DNA of 33,861 bases from a bacterium. Its GTDB lineage: Bacteria > Myxococcota_A > Bradymonadia > UBA7976 > UBA1532. The stretch is from assembly GCA_030426945.1 (NCBI GenBank), contig JAUHXL010000023.1, forward strand, positions 1-33,861, written 5' to 3'. Each line of letters begins with the position of its first letter. Positions within the stretch are counted from its first letter, which is position 1. Made by a program: the position numbers and the translations under genes. Shown here one piece after another: positions 21,618 through 30,913 of this stretch. The notes beneath the pieces were generated by a model. It did no database searches. It was not told the DNA's origin and worked only from the letters and a program-made list of their open reading frames with translations.

Positions 21618-23089
21618 TGGTACCGCGCCTTGAACTCGGCCTGCCGCTTCGCGCGCTCGGCCTTCTCTTCGGCCGGCATCTTGTCGAGGTACCAACGGTG
21701 GTTCGGGTGGTTCAGCACCTCGTCCAGCTTGGCCTCCAGCGCCGCCGCGGCCCGCTTCTTCGCCGCGTCGCTGCTGCCCTTGCCGCGCTCGACCAGCTCG
21801 TACAGCTCGGGGATGAACTCGCTGTAGAAGTTGCGCGCCACCTCGTAGGTGCCGTGCCAGTGCGTGATGTCGGGCCCCATCATCGACGCGCCGTGGCGCG
21901 CGCGCCGGCCCTCGTGGTGCCAGATCTCGAACCACGTGAAGTCGACCTTCTCGGCGAACTGCGGCGCGCGCTTCAGCGGCTTCGCCAACTCCATGAGCGC
22001 CAGGCCGGGCTTCGCGAACTTCTCGTGGTACAGGTCGATGAGCGCGTCGTACTGCGTGTAGAAGCCATCGATGAAGGGCTGGTTGTGGCAGTTGCTGCAC
22101 ACGTCCTCCATCGCCTTGCGCCGCTGCTGCCAAGGCACCTTCGCGCCGGGCAGCCCCAGCTTCGCGTCGGCCACCTCGGGGCGCACGCTGATCGCGGGGC
22201 GGTTGTTCCAGCTGATGCGCAGACCCACGTCGTGCGACACGGGCTGGTTGGGCGTCGCGCTCATGTGGCAGGTGGCGCAGGTGGGCGCGGCGGAGTAATC
22301 CTCGCCCACCACCCACTTCGGGCTGTCGAGCGCCATCTTGTCGACGTTGGCGCGGAACGCGATGCCGTGCTTCGACTCGTTGTAGATCTCGATCTGCGGG
22401 TGGTCGGGCCCCATGTGGCACTTGCCGCAGGTGTCGGGCTGGCGCGCCACCTCGAGGCTGAACTCGTGGCGCGAGTGACACGCCGTGCAGCTGCCCTCGC
22501 TGCCATCGGGGTTCACGCGACCGATGCCGGTGTTGGGCCAGGTGGCCGGATCCAGCCGGCCGTCCTTCAGCACCTTCACCTCGGTGCCGTGGCACTGCCA
22601 GCAGCCATTCACCGCCGCGGCCGAGTTGCCGCCGGGGAAGCCCGGCGTCACGAAGCCGCGGTTGCCCTCGACCACCTCGGCCAGGACGTTGTCCGCCGAG
22701 CCCAGGATGTGTCCGGCCTTGGCGTGCCGGCTCTTCGAGAACTCCTCGACCTCGCGCTCGTGGCAGCGCCCACAGTCGCGGGGCGACACGATGACCGCGA
22801 TCACCTCGCCCTCGTGCTTGAACGCGTCGGGGTCGCCGGGCTTGGCGAGGTGACACTCATAGCAGCCCACGTTCCCGCGGTAGTGCTTCGACTTGCCCCA
22901 CTGCTCGTACAGCGCGGGCGTCTTGTCCTTGTGGCAGTCGACGCACTTCTGACTCTTCGCCGACAGCCGGCCGGGGAAGGTGCCGGCCGTGGTGTCGGTG
23001 GGCGTGAACAGCGCGAGGCCGCCCGCGACCAGCCCGACGGTCAGGGGGACGGCGGCCAGGACCGGCCAGCGGGGCGACTGCGTCTTCAT
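21614..23089 (-). CDS. Octahaem cytochrome c of the hydroxylamine oxidoreductase (HAO) family
   Basis: A 491-residue protein. I prefer the ATG at 23089, which has AAGGGAG eight bases upstream; the ATG at 23107 overlaps the nrfD-like stop and is possible. After a signal/anchor segment there are eight CXXCH motifs in order: CVDCH, CYECH, CGRCH, CWQCH, CTACH, CGKCH, CATCH and CSNCH. Family stretches such as YTQYDALIDLYHEKFAKPG and MMGPDITHWHGTYEVA support the HAO family. Oxidative HAO uses a cross-linking tyrosine; members lacking it reduce nitrite or hydroxylamine. I cannot assign that residue without an alignment. With Nap next door and an NrfD/Fe-S quinol module upstream, I infer a reductive enzyme. 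It is periplasmic. Confidence 0.88.
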   Translation of the reverse strand: MKTQSPRWPVLAAVPLTVGLVAGGLALFTPTDTTAGTFPGRLSAKSQKCVDCHKDKTPALYEQWGKSKHYRGNVGCYECHLAKPGDPDAFKHEGEVIAVIVSPRDCGRCHEREVEEFSKSRHAKAGHILGSADNVLAEVVEGNRGFVTPGFPGGNSAAAVNGCWQCHGTEVKVLKDGRLDPATWPNTGIGRVNPDGSEGSCTACHSRHEFSLEVARQPDTCGKCHMGPDHPQIEIYNESKHGIAFRANVDKMALDSPKWVVGEDYSAAPTCATCHMSATPNQPVSHDVGLRISWNNRPAISVRPEVADAKLGLPGAKVPWQQRRKAMEDVCSNCHNQPFIDGFYTQYDALIDLYHEKFAKPGLALMELAKPLKRAPQFAEKVDFTWFEIWHHEGRRARHGASMMGPDITHWHGTYEVARNFYSEFIPELYELVERGKGSSDAAKKRAAAALEAKLDEVLNHPNHRWYLDKMPAEEKAERAKRQAEFKARYQ

Positions 23090-23103
23090 CTCGGTTGCTC
23101 CCT

Positions 23104-24357
23104 TCATGGGGTCGTCTCGCCAGCGGGGGGCGACACGGGCGGCGCGGCGCGGCGCATCGTGCCCAGCACCACCGGCACGGCCACGCGCAGCATCAGCGTG
23201 TAGAGCAGGGCGCCGAAGGCCCAGATGCCCATCGACACCAGGGTCTCGTTCAGCGTAGGCGCGTACTCGACCACCTCGCCCAGCGGGCTGGGCACGAAGC
23301 CGGGCACGATGAGTCCCATGCCCTTCTCGACCCAGATGCCGACGATCGCGAGCACGCAGGCCAGGTTCAGCCAGCGGAGCGTTCGTGTCTTGGGGCTCAT
23401 CAGCAGGACGGTGGCCACCAGGTTCATCGCGATGGCCAGCCAGATCCAGGGCACCAGCTTGCCGGCGCCGCCCAGCCCGAAGAACAGATAATGCGCGGCG
23501 GCCACGTGGCGGCTGTCGGTGTAGAACTCGGTGAACACCTCGGCGCCGAGCAGGAACAGGTTGATCAGCATCGCCACGGTGATGATGCGGCGCAGCAGCA
23601 TCAGCGCCTCGTCGCGCACGTCGAAGCCCCACAGGCGCCGCACGAGCTGCAGCGTGATGACGATGAGTCCGGGCCCGGCGGCGAAGGCCGAGGCGAGGAA
23701 GCGCGGCGCCACGATGGCCGAGTTCCAGAAGGGACGCCCGCCCAGGCCGACGTAGAGGAAGGCGGTGACGGTGTGAATGCTCACCGCCCAGCCGATCGAC
23801 AGGAACACGAAGGGCAGGTACCAGCGCGGGTTGGGCTTCTCACCCTTCCACCGCGTGTAGATCAGATAGCCCGCCACGTGCGCGTTGAGCACCAGATAGC
23901 CGTTCAGCGCGATGACGTCCCAGGCCAGCATCGAGATGGGCCAGTTGAAGCGGCCGAGGAGCGGGATCATGTGCCAGAAGCGATCGGGGCGGCCGAGATC
24001 GACGGTCACGAACAGCAGGCACATCACCAGCGCCGCGACGGCCAGCAGCTCGCCCAGGAGCACCACCTGGTGCACCGCCTCGTTCTTGTAGATGTAGGCC
24101 GGGATGACCAGCATCACCGCGGCCGCGGCGATGCCCACCAGGTAGGTGAAGTTGGCGATGTAGGCGCCCCACGACACCTGATCGCTCATGCCGGTGACGC
24201 TCAGGCCGCCCACGACCTGGCGGGCATAAGCGTTCAGGCCCACCAGCACCACGAGGGTGAGGAAGGTCATCCACGCGTAGTAGCGCCAGCTGCCCTGGAA
24301 GGCGCGGCGAACGCTCCGGGCGAGGAAGGTGAGGTAGTCGTGGAGCTCCGCGGCCAT
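23104..24357 (-). CDS. NrfD/PsrC/DsrP-type integral membrane quinol-interacting subunit
   Basis: A 417-residue protein with about ten hydrophobic helices. Family landmarks include SWGAYIANFTYLVGIAAAAV near residues 62-81, VDLGRPDRFWHMI, FNWPISMLAWDV and the late WVEKGMGLIVPGFVPSP, close to DsrP/ActC-like members. Such proteins bind menaquinol or ubiquinol and pass electrons to the partner Fe-S protein. It is encoded 11 bp after the ferredoxin subunit and just before the octahaem cytochrome, so electrons probably run quinol, NrfD-like, Fe-S, cytochrome. It lies in the cytoplasmic membrane. Confidence 0.93.
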   Translation of the reverse strand: MAAELHDYLTFLARSVRRAFQGSWRYYAWMTFLTLVVLVGLNAYARQVVGGLSVTGMSDQVSWGAYIANFTYLVGIAAAAVMLVIPAYIYKNEAVHQVVLLGELLAVAALVMCLLFVTVDLGRPDRFWHMIPLLGRFNWPISMLAWDVIALNGYLVLNAHVAGYLIYTRWKGEKPNPRWYLPFVFLSIGWAVSIHTVTAFLYVGLGGRPFWNSAIVAPRFLASAFAAGPGLIVITLQLVRRLWGFDVRDEALMLLRRIITVAMLINLFLLGAEVFTEFYTDSRHVAAAHYLFFGLGGAGKLVPWIWLAIAMNLVATVLLMSPKTRTLRWLNLACVLAIVGIWVEKGMGLIVPGFVPSPLGEVVEYAPTLNETLVSMGIWAFGALLYTLMLRVAVPVVLGTMRRAAPPVSPPAGETTP

Positions 24358-24368
24358 CGTGACCCGCC

Positions 24369-25316
24369 TCAGGCGTCGAAGTAGTAGAAGAAGTTGGGGA
24401 GGGTGCCGACATCCTCCTTCAGCACGAAAACCCGCTTGTTTTCGAGGATGTAGCGAATCTCACTCTTCGGGTCGTAGACATTGCCGAAGGCGCGCGCGCC
24501 GGTCGGACAGGCCTCGAGGCAGGCCGGGTAGCGCCCCTCGCGCACGCGGTGCAGACAGAAGGTGCACTTCTCCATCACGCCCACCGGCCGCGGCCGGTTG
24601 CTCAGGTAGGCCGTGTCGGTGTTCATGTCGGCCGGGTTCAGCACCGGCTTCTCGAAGTTGAAGCGCCGCGCCCAGTAGGGGCAGGCGGCCTCGCAGTAGC
24701 GGCACCCGATGCACCAGTTGTAGTCGACGACGACGATGCCGTCGGGCTCTTTCCAGGTGGCGTTGACCGGGCACACCTTGGTGCAGGGCGGCTTGTCGCA
24801 CTGGTGGCACTGCACGGGCATGTAGAACTTGCCCGGCTGCGGCACGGTCTCGGGGTCGTACTGGTGGTTGGCGGTCTCGAGGTCGATGCCGCCCTGCTCC
24901 ATCTCGAGCACCCGGATGTACTGCTTGCCGGGCGCGCGCGAGGTGTTGTTCTCCTTCTCGCAGGCGTAGGCGCAGCGGCGGCAGCCGACGCACACGCCCA
25001 GGTTCAGGGCGTAGGCGTACTTCGTCTTGGCCTTCGGCTTGACGTCGCGCACCGTCACGTCGACGCCGTACTCGGCCTTGGCCTCGTCCTCGAGGCGCGC
25101 GAGCACCTTGTCCATCTCGGCGGGCGTCAGCTCGTGATAGTGCTTCTGCAGCCACGCCTCCTTGTCGAAGGTGGCGTCCAGTTCGCGCAGGGGCGCGAGC
25201 GACGCGGCCACGGCGCCCACGCCGGCGGTCGTCACGGCGGCCGCCTTCAGGAAGTTGCGGCGCGTGGTCCCCTCCTCGGGGTCCAGCAGCGGACCGTTGG
25301 GGGCGTCCTGACTCAT
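24369..25316 (-). CDS. DsrO/HybA-type periplasmic ferredoxin subunit (four 4Fe-4S clusters)
   Basis: A 315-residue protein starting at the ATG at 25316, overlapping the tetrahaem cytochrome stop (ATGA). A Tat signal (TTRRNFLKAAAVTTAGVGAV) is followed by four cluster motifs: CVGCRRCAYAC, CHQCDKPPCTKVCP, CIGCRYCEAACP, and CTFC with a long gap to CLEACP. This arrangement is typical of the Fe-S subunit paired with NrfD-type proteins (DsrO, HybA, HmcB). An insertion of about 70 residues with acidic helices lies between the Tat signal and the first cluster. It would transfer electrons between the membrane subunit and the cytochromes. Confidence 0.93.
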   Translation of the reverse strand: MSQDAPNGPLLDPEEGTTRRNFLKAAAVTTAGVGAVAASLAPLRELDATFDKEAWLQKHYHELTPAEMDKVLARLEDEAKAEYGVDVTVRDVKPKAKTKYAYALNLGVCVGCRRCAYACEKENNTSRAPGKQYIRVLEMEQGGIDLETANHQYDPETVPQPGKFYMPVQCHQCDKPPCTKVCPVNATWKEPDGIVVVDYNWCIGCRYCEAACPYWARRFNFEKPVLNPADMNTDTAYLSNRPRPVGVMEKCTFCLHRVREGRYPACLEACPTGARAFGNVYDPKSEIRYILENKRVFVLKEDVGTLPNFFYYFDA

Positions 25317-26035
25317 GGTGCGTCCTCGTCGGGCGCGGGCGCGGGGCCGCGGAGCGTGTCGGGCTCGACCACCGGCGGCGTGCGCAGGATCTGCTGTACC
25401 GCGCCGTGCGGCTCGAGCGGCGGATGCACCGGCCCGACGGCGACGCCGGGCGGCGGCAGCGGCTCGATGGGTCGGAACGCCGGCCGGTGTGGATCGTGGC
25501 AGACGATGCAGTCGGTGCGGCGCAGCGTACCGACGCTGCGATCCCAGAAGCCCGAGCGTCGGCCGTGCGCGCCGCCCAGCCAGTCGCGGTGCTGCGTGCC
25601 GTGGCAGCCCGCGCACAGCTTCACGTGATCGGTGGACGGCAGCACGTCGCCGGCGGCCGTGACGAAGCTGGTCAGCTCGGTCTCGTGGTGACAGTTGAAG
25701 CAGCGATCGTTGCGACCGTGGTCGAACTCGAGCTTCGAATGCTCACCCACGAACGTGCGCGGCGTGCGGTCGCGCACGCGGTCGTAATGACACTCGTCGC
25801 AGTCGTAGGCGAAGCCGGCCTTGTGCAGCTGCAGCGTCTCGAGGGGCACGCGGTCGGGGCCGAAGGGCACCGCGAGCGAGGGGCGGGCCTCGGTCACCGT
25901 CGTGCGCGACTGGGCCGCCGACGACAGCAGCCACGCGACGCCGGCGTACGCGACGAGGCCCAGCGCGACCAGCACACCGCCGGCCACCCACGCGTTGGGC
26001 GGGGACTCGGTTCGGGTCTCGGGCGCGTCGTCCAC
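25313..26035 (-). CDS. Membrane-anchored tetrahaem cytochrome c
   Basis: I chose the GTG at 26035 (VDDAPETRTE), which has GGAG at normal spacing; the ORF extension to 26467 crosses the divergent napD gene. The 240-residue product has one N-terminal membrane helix (AWVAGGVLVALGLVAYAGVA) and four CXXCH motifs (CDECH, CFNCH, CAGCH, CIVCH) with extra histidines for bis-His ligation. It is the first gene of the HAO operon and stop/start-coupled to the Fe-S subunit. It may link the NrfD/Fe-S module to the octahaem enzyme, like the cytochrome subunits of Dsr/Qrc/Act-type complexes. Confidence 0.88.
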   Translation of the reverse strand: MDDAPETRTESPPNAWVAGGVLVALGLVAYAGVAWLLSSAAQSRTTVTEARPSLAVPFGPDRVPLETLQLHKAGFAYDCDECHYDRVRDRTPRTFVGEHSKLEFDHGRNDRCFNCHHETELTSFVTAAGDVLPSTDHVKLCAGCHGTQHRDWLGGAHGRRSGFWDRSVGTLRRTDCIVCHDPHRPAFRPIEPLPPPGVAVGPVHPPLEPHGAVQQILRTPPVVEPDTLRGPAPAPDEDAP

Positions 26036-26069
26036 CGTGCTCTCCGGGTCCGGTGTCGCGGCGCCTGTT

Positions 26070-26085
26070 TGCAGCGGTCGGGCCA
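26070..26085 (-). promoter_or_regulatory. Candidate sigma54 (-24/-12) promoter of the HAO operon
   Basis: On the minus strand, TGGCCCG-ACCG-CTGCA matches the consensus TGGCACG-N4-TTGCA at all but two positions, with the essential GG and GC and correct spacing. Transcription would begin roughly 24 nt before the GTG at 26035, leaving room for the GGAG site. A sigma54 activator (NorR) is encoded in the window. Assigned by eye. Confidence 0.45.
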
Positions 26086-26120
26086 ACGATCGGGCAGGCC
26101 GGACGGTCCCAACCGGCAGC

Positions 26121-26149
26121 GGTAACGCTCCGATCCACCGTCTGTTACC
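26121..26149. promoter_or_regulatory. Inverted repeat in the HAO/nap divergent promoter region
   Basis: GGTAAC, 17 nt, GTTACC, with the 8-mer AACGCTCC repeated directly at 26123 and 26150. It lies between the candidate sigma54 promoter and napD, where an activator or repressor site would be expected. No known consensus was matched. Confidence 0.35.
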
Positions 26150-26240
26150 AACGCTCCACCGGGCCTGCGCTGGCACGCCGCGTGAACAGTCCCGCGGCGT
26201 CTCGATCGCGCCCGCCGAGGGCGCCCGGAGGAGCGAGCCG

Positions 26241-26564
26241 ATGCACGTCAGCGGGGTGGTATTGCGGATCGTCGGGGGCCGGCTCGACGCCGTCGCGGCG
26301 GCCCTCGGTGGCCTGTCCTGGGTCGAGCCGGTGCAGCGCGACGCCGCCCGCGGCCTGCTGGTGGTCACCATCGAGGGCGAGACGGCGCGCGACCTGGTCG
26401 ACCGCGCCGAGGCGCTGCGCGCGCTGCCCCACGTGGCCGACGTCACGCCCGTCTTCCACGGCTTCACCGACGACGCGCCCGATCTGCGCGCCCTGTCGCC
26501 CGCGACGGCGACGGCGGCGCGCCTGGAAGAGCCTCACCGTCCCCGCAGGAGCGACGCCCGATGA
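26241..26564 (+). CDS. napD: NapD, chaperone for periplasmic nitrate reductase maturation
   Basis: A 107-residue protein starting at the ATG at 26241 after GGAGGAG. It opens [10 protein letters not shown], the usual NapD start (SS/G-V-V-x-x-x-P-like first strand), and continues with alternating beta-alpha-beta segments ([10 protein letters not shown], then [14 protein letters not shown]), a ferredoxin-fold pattern of typical length. NapD binds the Tat signal of NapA and holds back export until the cofactor is loaded. Its stop overlaps the napA start (ATGA). The C-terminal 25 residues are a low-complexity tail. Confidence 0.88.
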   Translation: MHVSGVVLRIVGGRLDAVAAALGGLSWVEPVQRDAARGLLVVTIEGETARDLVDRAEALRALPHVADVTPVFHGFTDDAPDLRALSPATATAARLEEPHRPRRSDAR

Positions 26565-29296
26565 AGACCAACCGACGCGAGTTCCTGAAGGCCTCGGCCG
26601 CCACCGCCGCCGCCGCCGCGGTGGGCCTGAGCGTCGACGGCCAGACGCAGGCGCTGGCCGCCGCCGGCGAGGATCAGTGGCAGTGGGACAAGGGCGTGTG
26701 CCGCTTCTGCGGCACCGGCTGCGGCATCATGATCGCCACGCACGAAGGCCGCGTGGTCGCCACCAAGGGCGACCCCGAGGCGCCGGTGAACAAGGGCCTC
26801 AACTGCATCAAGGGCTACTTCAACGCGAAGATCCTCTACGGCGAGGACCGCCTGACCCAGCCGCTGCTGCGCAAGAAGAACGGCCGCTTCGACAAGCGCG
26901 GCCGCTTCGAGCCGGTGAGCTGGGACGAGGCCTTCACGGTGATGGCCGAGCAGTTCAAGAAGCACTACCGAACGCTCGGCCCGGCCGGCGTCGCCCTGTT
27001 CGGCAGCGGGCAGTACACCATCCAGGAGGGCTACGCCGCGGCCAAGCTGTGGAAGGCCGGCTTCCGCAGCAACAACATCGACCCCAACGCGCGGCACTGC
27101 ATGGCGTCGGCCGTCGGCGCCTTCATGCAGACCTTCGGCATCGACGAGCCCGCGGGCAACTACGAGGACATGGAGGCCACCGACACCGTGCTGGTGTGGG
27201 GCGCCAACATGGCCGAGATGCACCCGATCCTGTGGTCGCGCATCACCGACCGCCGGCTGACCGCCGACCACGTGCGCATCGTCAACCTGAGCACCTACAC
27301 CAACCGGTGCAGCGATCTGGCCGACCTCGAGATCATCTTCCGGCCCAACACCGATCTGGCGATCCTCAACTACCTGATTCGCGAGGTGATTCACCGCAAG
27401 GCGGTGAACTGGGACTTCGTGAAGAAGCACTGCGTCTTCGCGACGGGGCCGCGCTACATCGGCTACGGCCTGCCGCGGCAGACGTTCGCGACGAAGGCCG
27501 AGCGCGACACGGTCGACAAGGAGATCCGCAAGCGGCTGAGCGAGGACGAGGCCATCGCGCTGGGTCTGGGCGAGACCGACGAGCGCCTGGTCGAGATGGT
27601 GCACCGCGACAAACCGCAGGCGCACTGGCAGATCAGCTTCGAGGACTTCGCGAAGGGCGTCGAGCCGTACACGCTGGACTTCGTGGCCCAGCTCGCGAAG
27701 GGCGACCGCGACGAGCCGCTCGACACGTTCAAGGCGAAGCTGAAGCAGCTGGCCGACCTGGTGTGCGAGCAGCCGCGCAAGATGGTCAGCTACTGGACGA
27801 TGGGCTTCAACCAGCACCAGCGCGGCGTGTGGGTCAACGAGGCCTGCTACGCGCTGCACCTGCTGCTGGGCAAGCAATCGATGCCCGGCAACGGCGCGTT
27901 CTCGCTGACCGGCCAGCCCTCGGCCTGCGGCACGGCGCGCGAGGTGGGCGTGTTCTGCCACCGGCTGCCCTCGGACATGGTGGTGGCGAACCCGGCGCAC
28001 CGCGCGAAGACCGAGAAGCTGTGGACGCTGCCGACGAACACGCTGAACCCGAAGCCGGGCACGCACACCGTCGAGATGCTGCGCCAGCTCGAGTCGGGGC
28101 AGGTGAAGTTCCTCTGGGTGATGGTCGCCAACCTGTTCCAGAACTCGGCGAACGCGGATCACTGGCTGAAGGCCGCGCGCGAGATGGACAACTTCATCGT
28201 CGTGTCGGACGCCTACCCCGGCATCTCGGCGAAGGTGGCCGACCTGGTGCTGCCCGCGGGGATGATCCACGAGAAGTGGGGCGCCTACGGGAACGCCGAG
28301 CGGCGGACGCAGCATTGGCGGCAGCAGGTGGCGCCGCCCGGTGAGGCGGTGGGCGATCTGTGGCACCTGATGGAGTTCGCGAAGCGCTTCACGCTGGCCG
28401 AGTGCTGGGACGAGAAGAAGGTGCCGGGCGCCGAGCTCGAAGGCGCGCCCAAGGGCGTGCTGCCCGACGTGTTGAGCGCCGCGAAGGCGATGGGCCACAA
28501 GCCGGAGCAGACGCTCTACGAGGTGCTGTTCCGCAATGCGTTCACGCGCAAGTACCCCTGGCCCGACGCCATCGCGAACGGCCACCGCAACCACGTGGCC
28601 GAACGCCTGGGCGACGGCTGGTTCCCCGAGAAGGGGCTGTGGGAGGAGTACCGGCAGTTCACGCTGCACGGGCACGACCTGGCCGACTTCGACACCTATC
28701 ACCGGGTGCGCGGGCTGCGCTGGCCGGTGGTGGACGGCAAAGAGACGAAGTGGCGCTTCAGCGAGGGGCACGACCCCTACGTGCCGAAGGGCGCGGGCTT
28801 CGCGTTCTACGGGCCGGCGCTGAAGGCCATCCCGACCGGCGACCTGACGCAGGTGACGGATCCCGCGCCCACGCCCATCGGCCCGAAGGCGAAGATCTTC
28901 TTCCGGCCGTACATGGATCCGGTCGAGATGCCCGACAAGGCGTGGCCCTTCTGGCTGTGCACCGGGCGCGTGCTGGAGCATTGGCACAGCGGGACGATGA
29001 CGCGGCGGGTGCCCGAGCTGCATCGCGCGGTGCCGCAGGCCGAGATGTACATGCACCCCGCCGACGCCGAGCGCATGGGGCTGGGCAAGGGCGATCTGGC
29101 GTGGGTCGAGTCGCGGCGCGGCAAGGTGCGCCTGCGGGTCACCATCGGAGGGCGCAATCGGATGCCGCGCGGCACCGTGTTCGTGCCCTGGTTCGACGAG
29201 AACGTGCTGATCAACAAGGTGACGCTGGACGCGACCGATCCGATCTCGAAGGAGACCGACTTCAAGAAGTGCGCGGTCAAGGTGTACCGGGCCTGA
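26561..29296 (+). CDS. napA: NapA, catalytic subunit of periplasmic nitrate reductase
   Basis: A 911-residue molybdopterin (bis-MGD) enzyme. The Tat signal [19 protein letters not shown] is followed by the 4Fe-4S motif with Cys47, 50, 54 and 82 (CRFCGTGCG, then GLNCIKGYF). The likely Mo ligand is Cys180 in [10 protein letters not shown], followed by GDNA-specific family sequence [13 protein letters not shown]. Later landmarks include [12 protein letters not shown] and [18 protein letters not shown]. Length and order match NapA rather than assimilatory NasA. It reduces nitrate to nitrite in the periplasm, using electrons from NapB. It is the second gene of napDAGHB, coupled to napD. Confidence 0.97.
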   Translation: MKTNRREFLKASAATAAAAAVGLSVDGQTQALAAAGEDQWQWDKGVCRFCGTGCGIMIATHEGRVVATKGDPEAPVNKGLNCIKGYFNAKILYGEDRLTQPLLRKKNGRFDKRGRFEPVSWDEAFTVMAEQFKKHYRTLGPAGVALFGSGQYTIQEGYAAAKLWKAGFRSNNIDPNARHCMASAVGAFMQTFGIDEPAGNYEDMEATDTVLVWGANMAEMHPILWSRITDRRLTADHVRIVNLSTYTNRCSDLADLEIIFRPNTDLAILNYLIREVIHRKAVNWDFVKKHCVFATGPRYIGYGLPRQTFATKAERDTVDKEIRKRLSEDEAIALGLGETDERLVEMVHRDKPQAHWQISFEDFAKGVEPYTLDFVAQLAKGDRDEPLDTFKAKLKQLADLVCEQPRKMVSYWTMGFNQHQRGVWVNEACYALHLLLGKQSMPGNGAFSLTGQPSACGTAREVGVFCHRLPSDMVVANPAHRAKTEKLWTLPTNTLNPKPGTHTVEMLRQLESGQVKFLWVMVANLFQNSANADHWLKAAREMDNFIVVSDAYPGISAKVADLVLPAGMIHEKWGAYGNAERRTQHWRQQVAPPGEAVGDLWHLMEFAKRFTLAECWDEKKVPGAELEGAPKGVLPDVLSAAKAMGHKPEQTLYEVLFRNAFTRKYPWPDAIANGHRNHVAERLGDGWFPEKGLWEEYRQFTLHGHDLADFDTYHRVRGLRWPVVDGKETKWRFSEGHDPYVPKGAGFAFYGPALKAIPTGDLTQVTDPAPTPIGPKAKIFFRPYMDPVEMPDKAWPFWLCTGRVLEHWHSGTMTRRVPELHRAVPQAEMYMHPADAERMGLGKGDLAWVESRRGKVRLRVTIGGRNRMPRGTVFVPWFDENVLINKVTLDATDPISKETDFKKCAVKVYRA

Positions 29297-29312
29297 GCGC
29301 GGGAGGCGCGCC

Positions 29313-30068
29313 GTGCAGGCGAACCGTCGCAGAGTGTTGCAGGGGCTGGCGCAGGGCGCGGCCGGCGCGTTCGTCGGCGGCGCCCTGTGGGGCGGCTTCC
29401 TGCGCCAGAGCCGGGCCGCGCCGACGGTGCTGCGTCCGCCGGGCGCGCTGGCCGACGAGGCGGACTTCGCGCGGGCGTGCATCAAGTGCGGGGCGTGCGT
29501 CAGCGCGTGCCCCTACGACACGCTGCGCCTGGCCGATCTGGGCGAGGACGCGCCCGCGGGCACGCCGACCTTCACGCCGAGGCAGGTGGCCTGCGCGATG
29601 TGCGTCGACATCCCCTGCGTGCGCCCCTGCCCCAGCGGCGCGCTCGACCGCGCCATGCAGGACATCGGCGCGGCGCGCATGGGCGTCGCGGTGCTCGACC
29701 CGTCCACGTGCCTGTCGATGCAGGGGCTGCGCTGCGAGGCCTGCCACCGCGCCTGTCCGGTGATCGACAAGGCCCTGCGCCTCGAGTACCGACACCAGCC
29801 GCGCACGGGCGTGCACGCGTTCTTCGAGCCGGTTGTCGACCCGGATCACTGCACCGGCTGCGGGCAGTGCGAGCACGCCTGCGTGATGGACGTCGCGGCG
29901 ATCAAGGTGCTGCCGCGCGCGGTGGCGCTGGGCCGCGTGGGCGCGCACTACCGCATCGGCTGGGAGGACGACGCGCCGGTGACGGAGGGCTTCCGCCAGG
30001 GGCCGGCGCCGGCGGCGGCGGACGAAGCGGTGCCGGGCCTCGACTACCTCAACGGTGACCCGCCATGA
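29313..30068 (+). CDS. napG: NapG, periplasmic 4Fe-4S ferredoxin of the NapGH quinol dehydrogenase
   Basis: A 251-residue protein from the GTG at 29313, preceded by GGGAGG. A Tat-type N-terminus (NRRRVLQGLAQGAAGAF) leads into four cluster motifs: CIKCGACVSACP, CAMCVDIPCVRPCP, CLSMQGLRCEACHRACP and CTGCGQCEHAC. This is the NapG/MauM arrangement. Together with NapH it forms a quinol dehydrogenase that feeds NapB/NapA. The stop overlaps the napH start. Some residues after the last cluster are low-complexity. Confidence 0.94.
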   Translation: MQANRRRVLQGLAQGAAGAFVGGALWGGFLRQSRAAPTVLRPPGALADEADFARACIKCGACVSACPYDTLRLADLGEDAPAGTPTFTPRQVACAMCVDIPCVRPCPSGALDRAMQDIGAARMGVAVLDPSTCLSMQGLRCEACHRACPVIDKALRLEYRHQPRTGVHAFFEPVVDPDHCTGCGQCEHACVMDVAAIKVLPRAVALGRVGAHYRIGWEDDAPVTEGFRQGPAPAAADEAVPGLDYLNGDPP

Positions 30069-30913
30069 GCCGCCTGCCCCGCTGGCTCGTCGCGCGACGC
30101 CTGGTGCAGGTGGGCCTGCTGGCCGCCTTCGCCTGGGCGGCCAACGCGGGCGCCGGCCACCTGCTGCGCGGCAACCTGTCGGCCTCGGTGCTGTTCGACA
30201 CGGTGCCCCTCGCCGACCCCTTCGCGGCGCTGCAGATGCTGGCCGCCGGGCACGTGCTGGCGACGACGGCGCTGGTGGGCGCGGCCGTCGTGCTCGTCTT
30301 CTACGCGCTGATCGCCGGCCGCGCTTTCTGCGGCTGGGTGTGCCCGGTGAACCTGGTGACCGACGCCGCGGCGTGGCTGCGACGGCGGCTGGGCCTACAC
30401 GGCCTGGTGCGGCTGCCCCGCACGACGCGCTTCGTGGTGTTGGGCCTGGCGCTCGCGCTGAGCGCGGCGCTCGGCGTCGCGGCCTTCGAGTGGGTCAGCC
30501 CGGTGGGCCTCGCGCAGCGCGCGGTGATCTTCGGCCTGCCCGCCGCCTGGAGCGTCGTCGCCGGCGTCTTCCTGCTCGACCTGTTGGTGCTCGAGCGCGG
30601 CGTCTGCGGCCACCTGTGCCCGCTCGGCGCCTTCTACGTCGCCGCGGGCGCCCGGCCGATGGTGCGCGTGGCCTACCACGACGATCGCTGCACCGCCTGC
30701 ATGGCCTGCCACAAGGTGTGCCCCGAGCGGCAGGTGCTCGCGCCGCTGCTCGACCCCACCGCGCGGCCGGACTTCGTCGCGGGCGGCGCCTGTCTGAACT
30801 GCGGCCGCTGCGTCGACGTGTGCGCGGACGACGCCCTGACCTTCACCCTGCGCCCGCCCGGCGCCCGACCCGCGCGCCTGCCGCTCGCGGCCTCCCGGAG
30901 GCACTCGCCATGA
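30065..30913 (+). CDS. napH: NapH, membrane ferredoxin-type quinol dehydrogenase subunit
   Basis: A 282-residue protein with about four membrane helices. The twin CxxxCP motifs typical of NapH/NosR/CcoG membrane proteins appear as AFCGWVCPVN and GVCGHLCPLG. Two cytoplasmic 4Fe-4S motifs follow near the C-terminus: CTACMACHKVCP and CLNCGRCVDVC. It oxidises quinol with NapG; no napC is present, so NapGH is probably the main quinol route, as in napAGHB-type clusters of epsilonproteobacteria. The stop overlaps the napB start. Confidence 0.95.
   Translation: MSRLPRWLVARRLVQVGLLAAFAWAANAGAGHLLRGNLSASVLFDTVPLADPFAALQMLAAGHVLATTALVGAAVVLVFYALIAGRAFCGWVCPVNLVTDAAAWLRRRLGLHGLVRLPRTTRFVVLGLALALSAALGVAAFEWVSPVGLAQRAVIFGLPAAWSVVAGVFLLDLLVLERGVCGHLCPLGAFYVAAGARPMVRVAYHDDRCTACMACHKVCPERQVLAPLLDPTARPDFVAGGACLNCGRCVDVCADDALTFTLRPPGARPARLPLAASRRHSP

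Noticed and set aside
26171-26186. TGGCACG upstream of napD as a sigma54 promoter
   Set aside because: The -24 half is perfect, but the -12 half reads GTGAA and lacks the essential GC.
26534-29485. 983-residue ORF antisense to napA
   Set aside because: Its low-complexity composition and full overlap with a clear napA mark it as a shadow frame.
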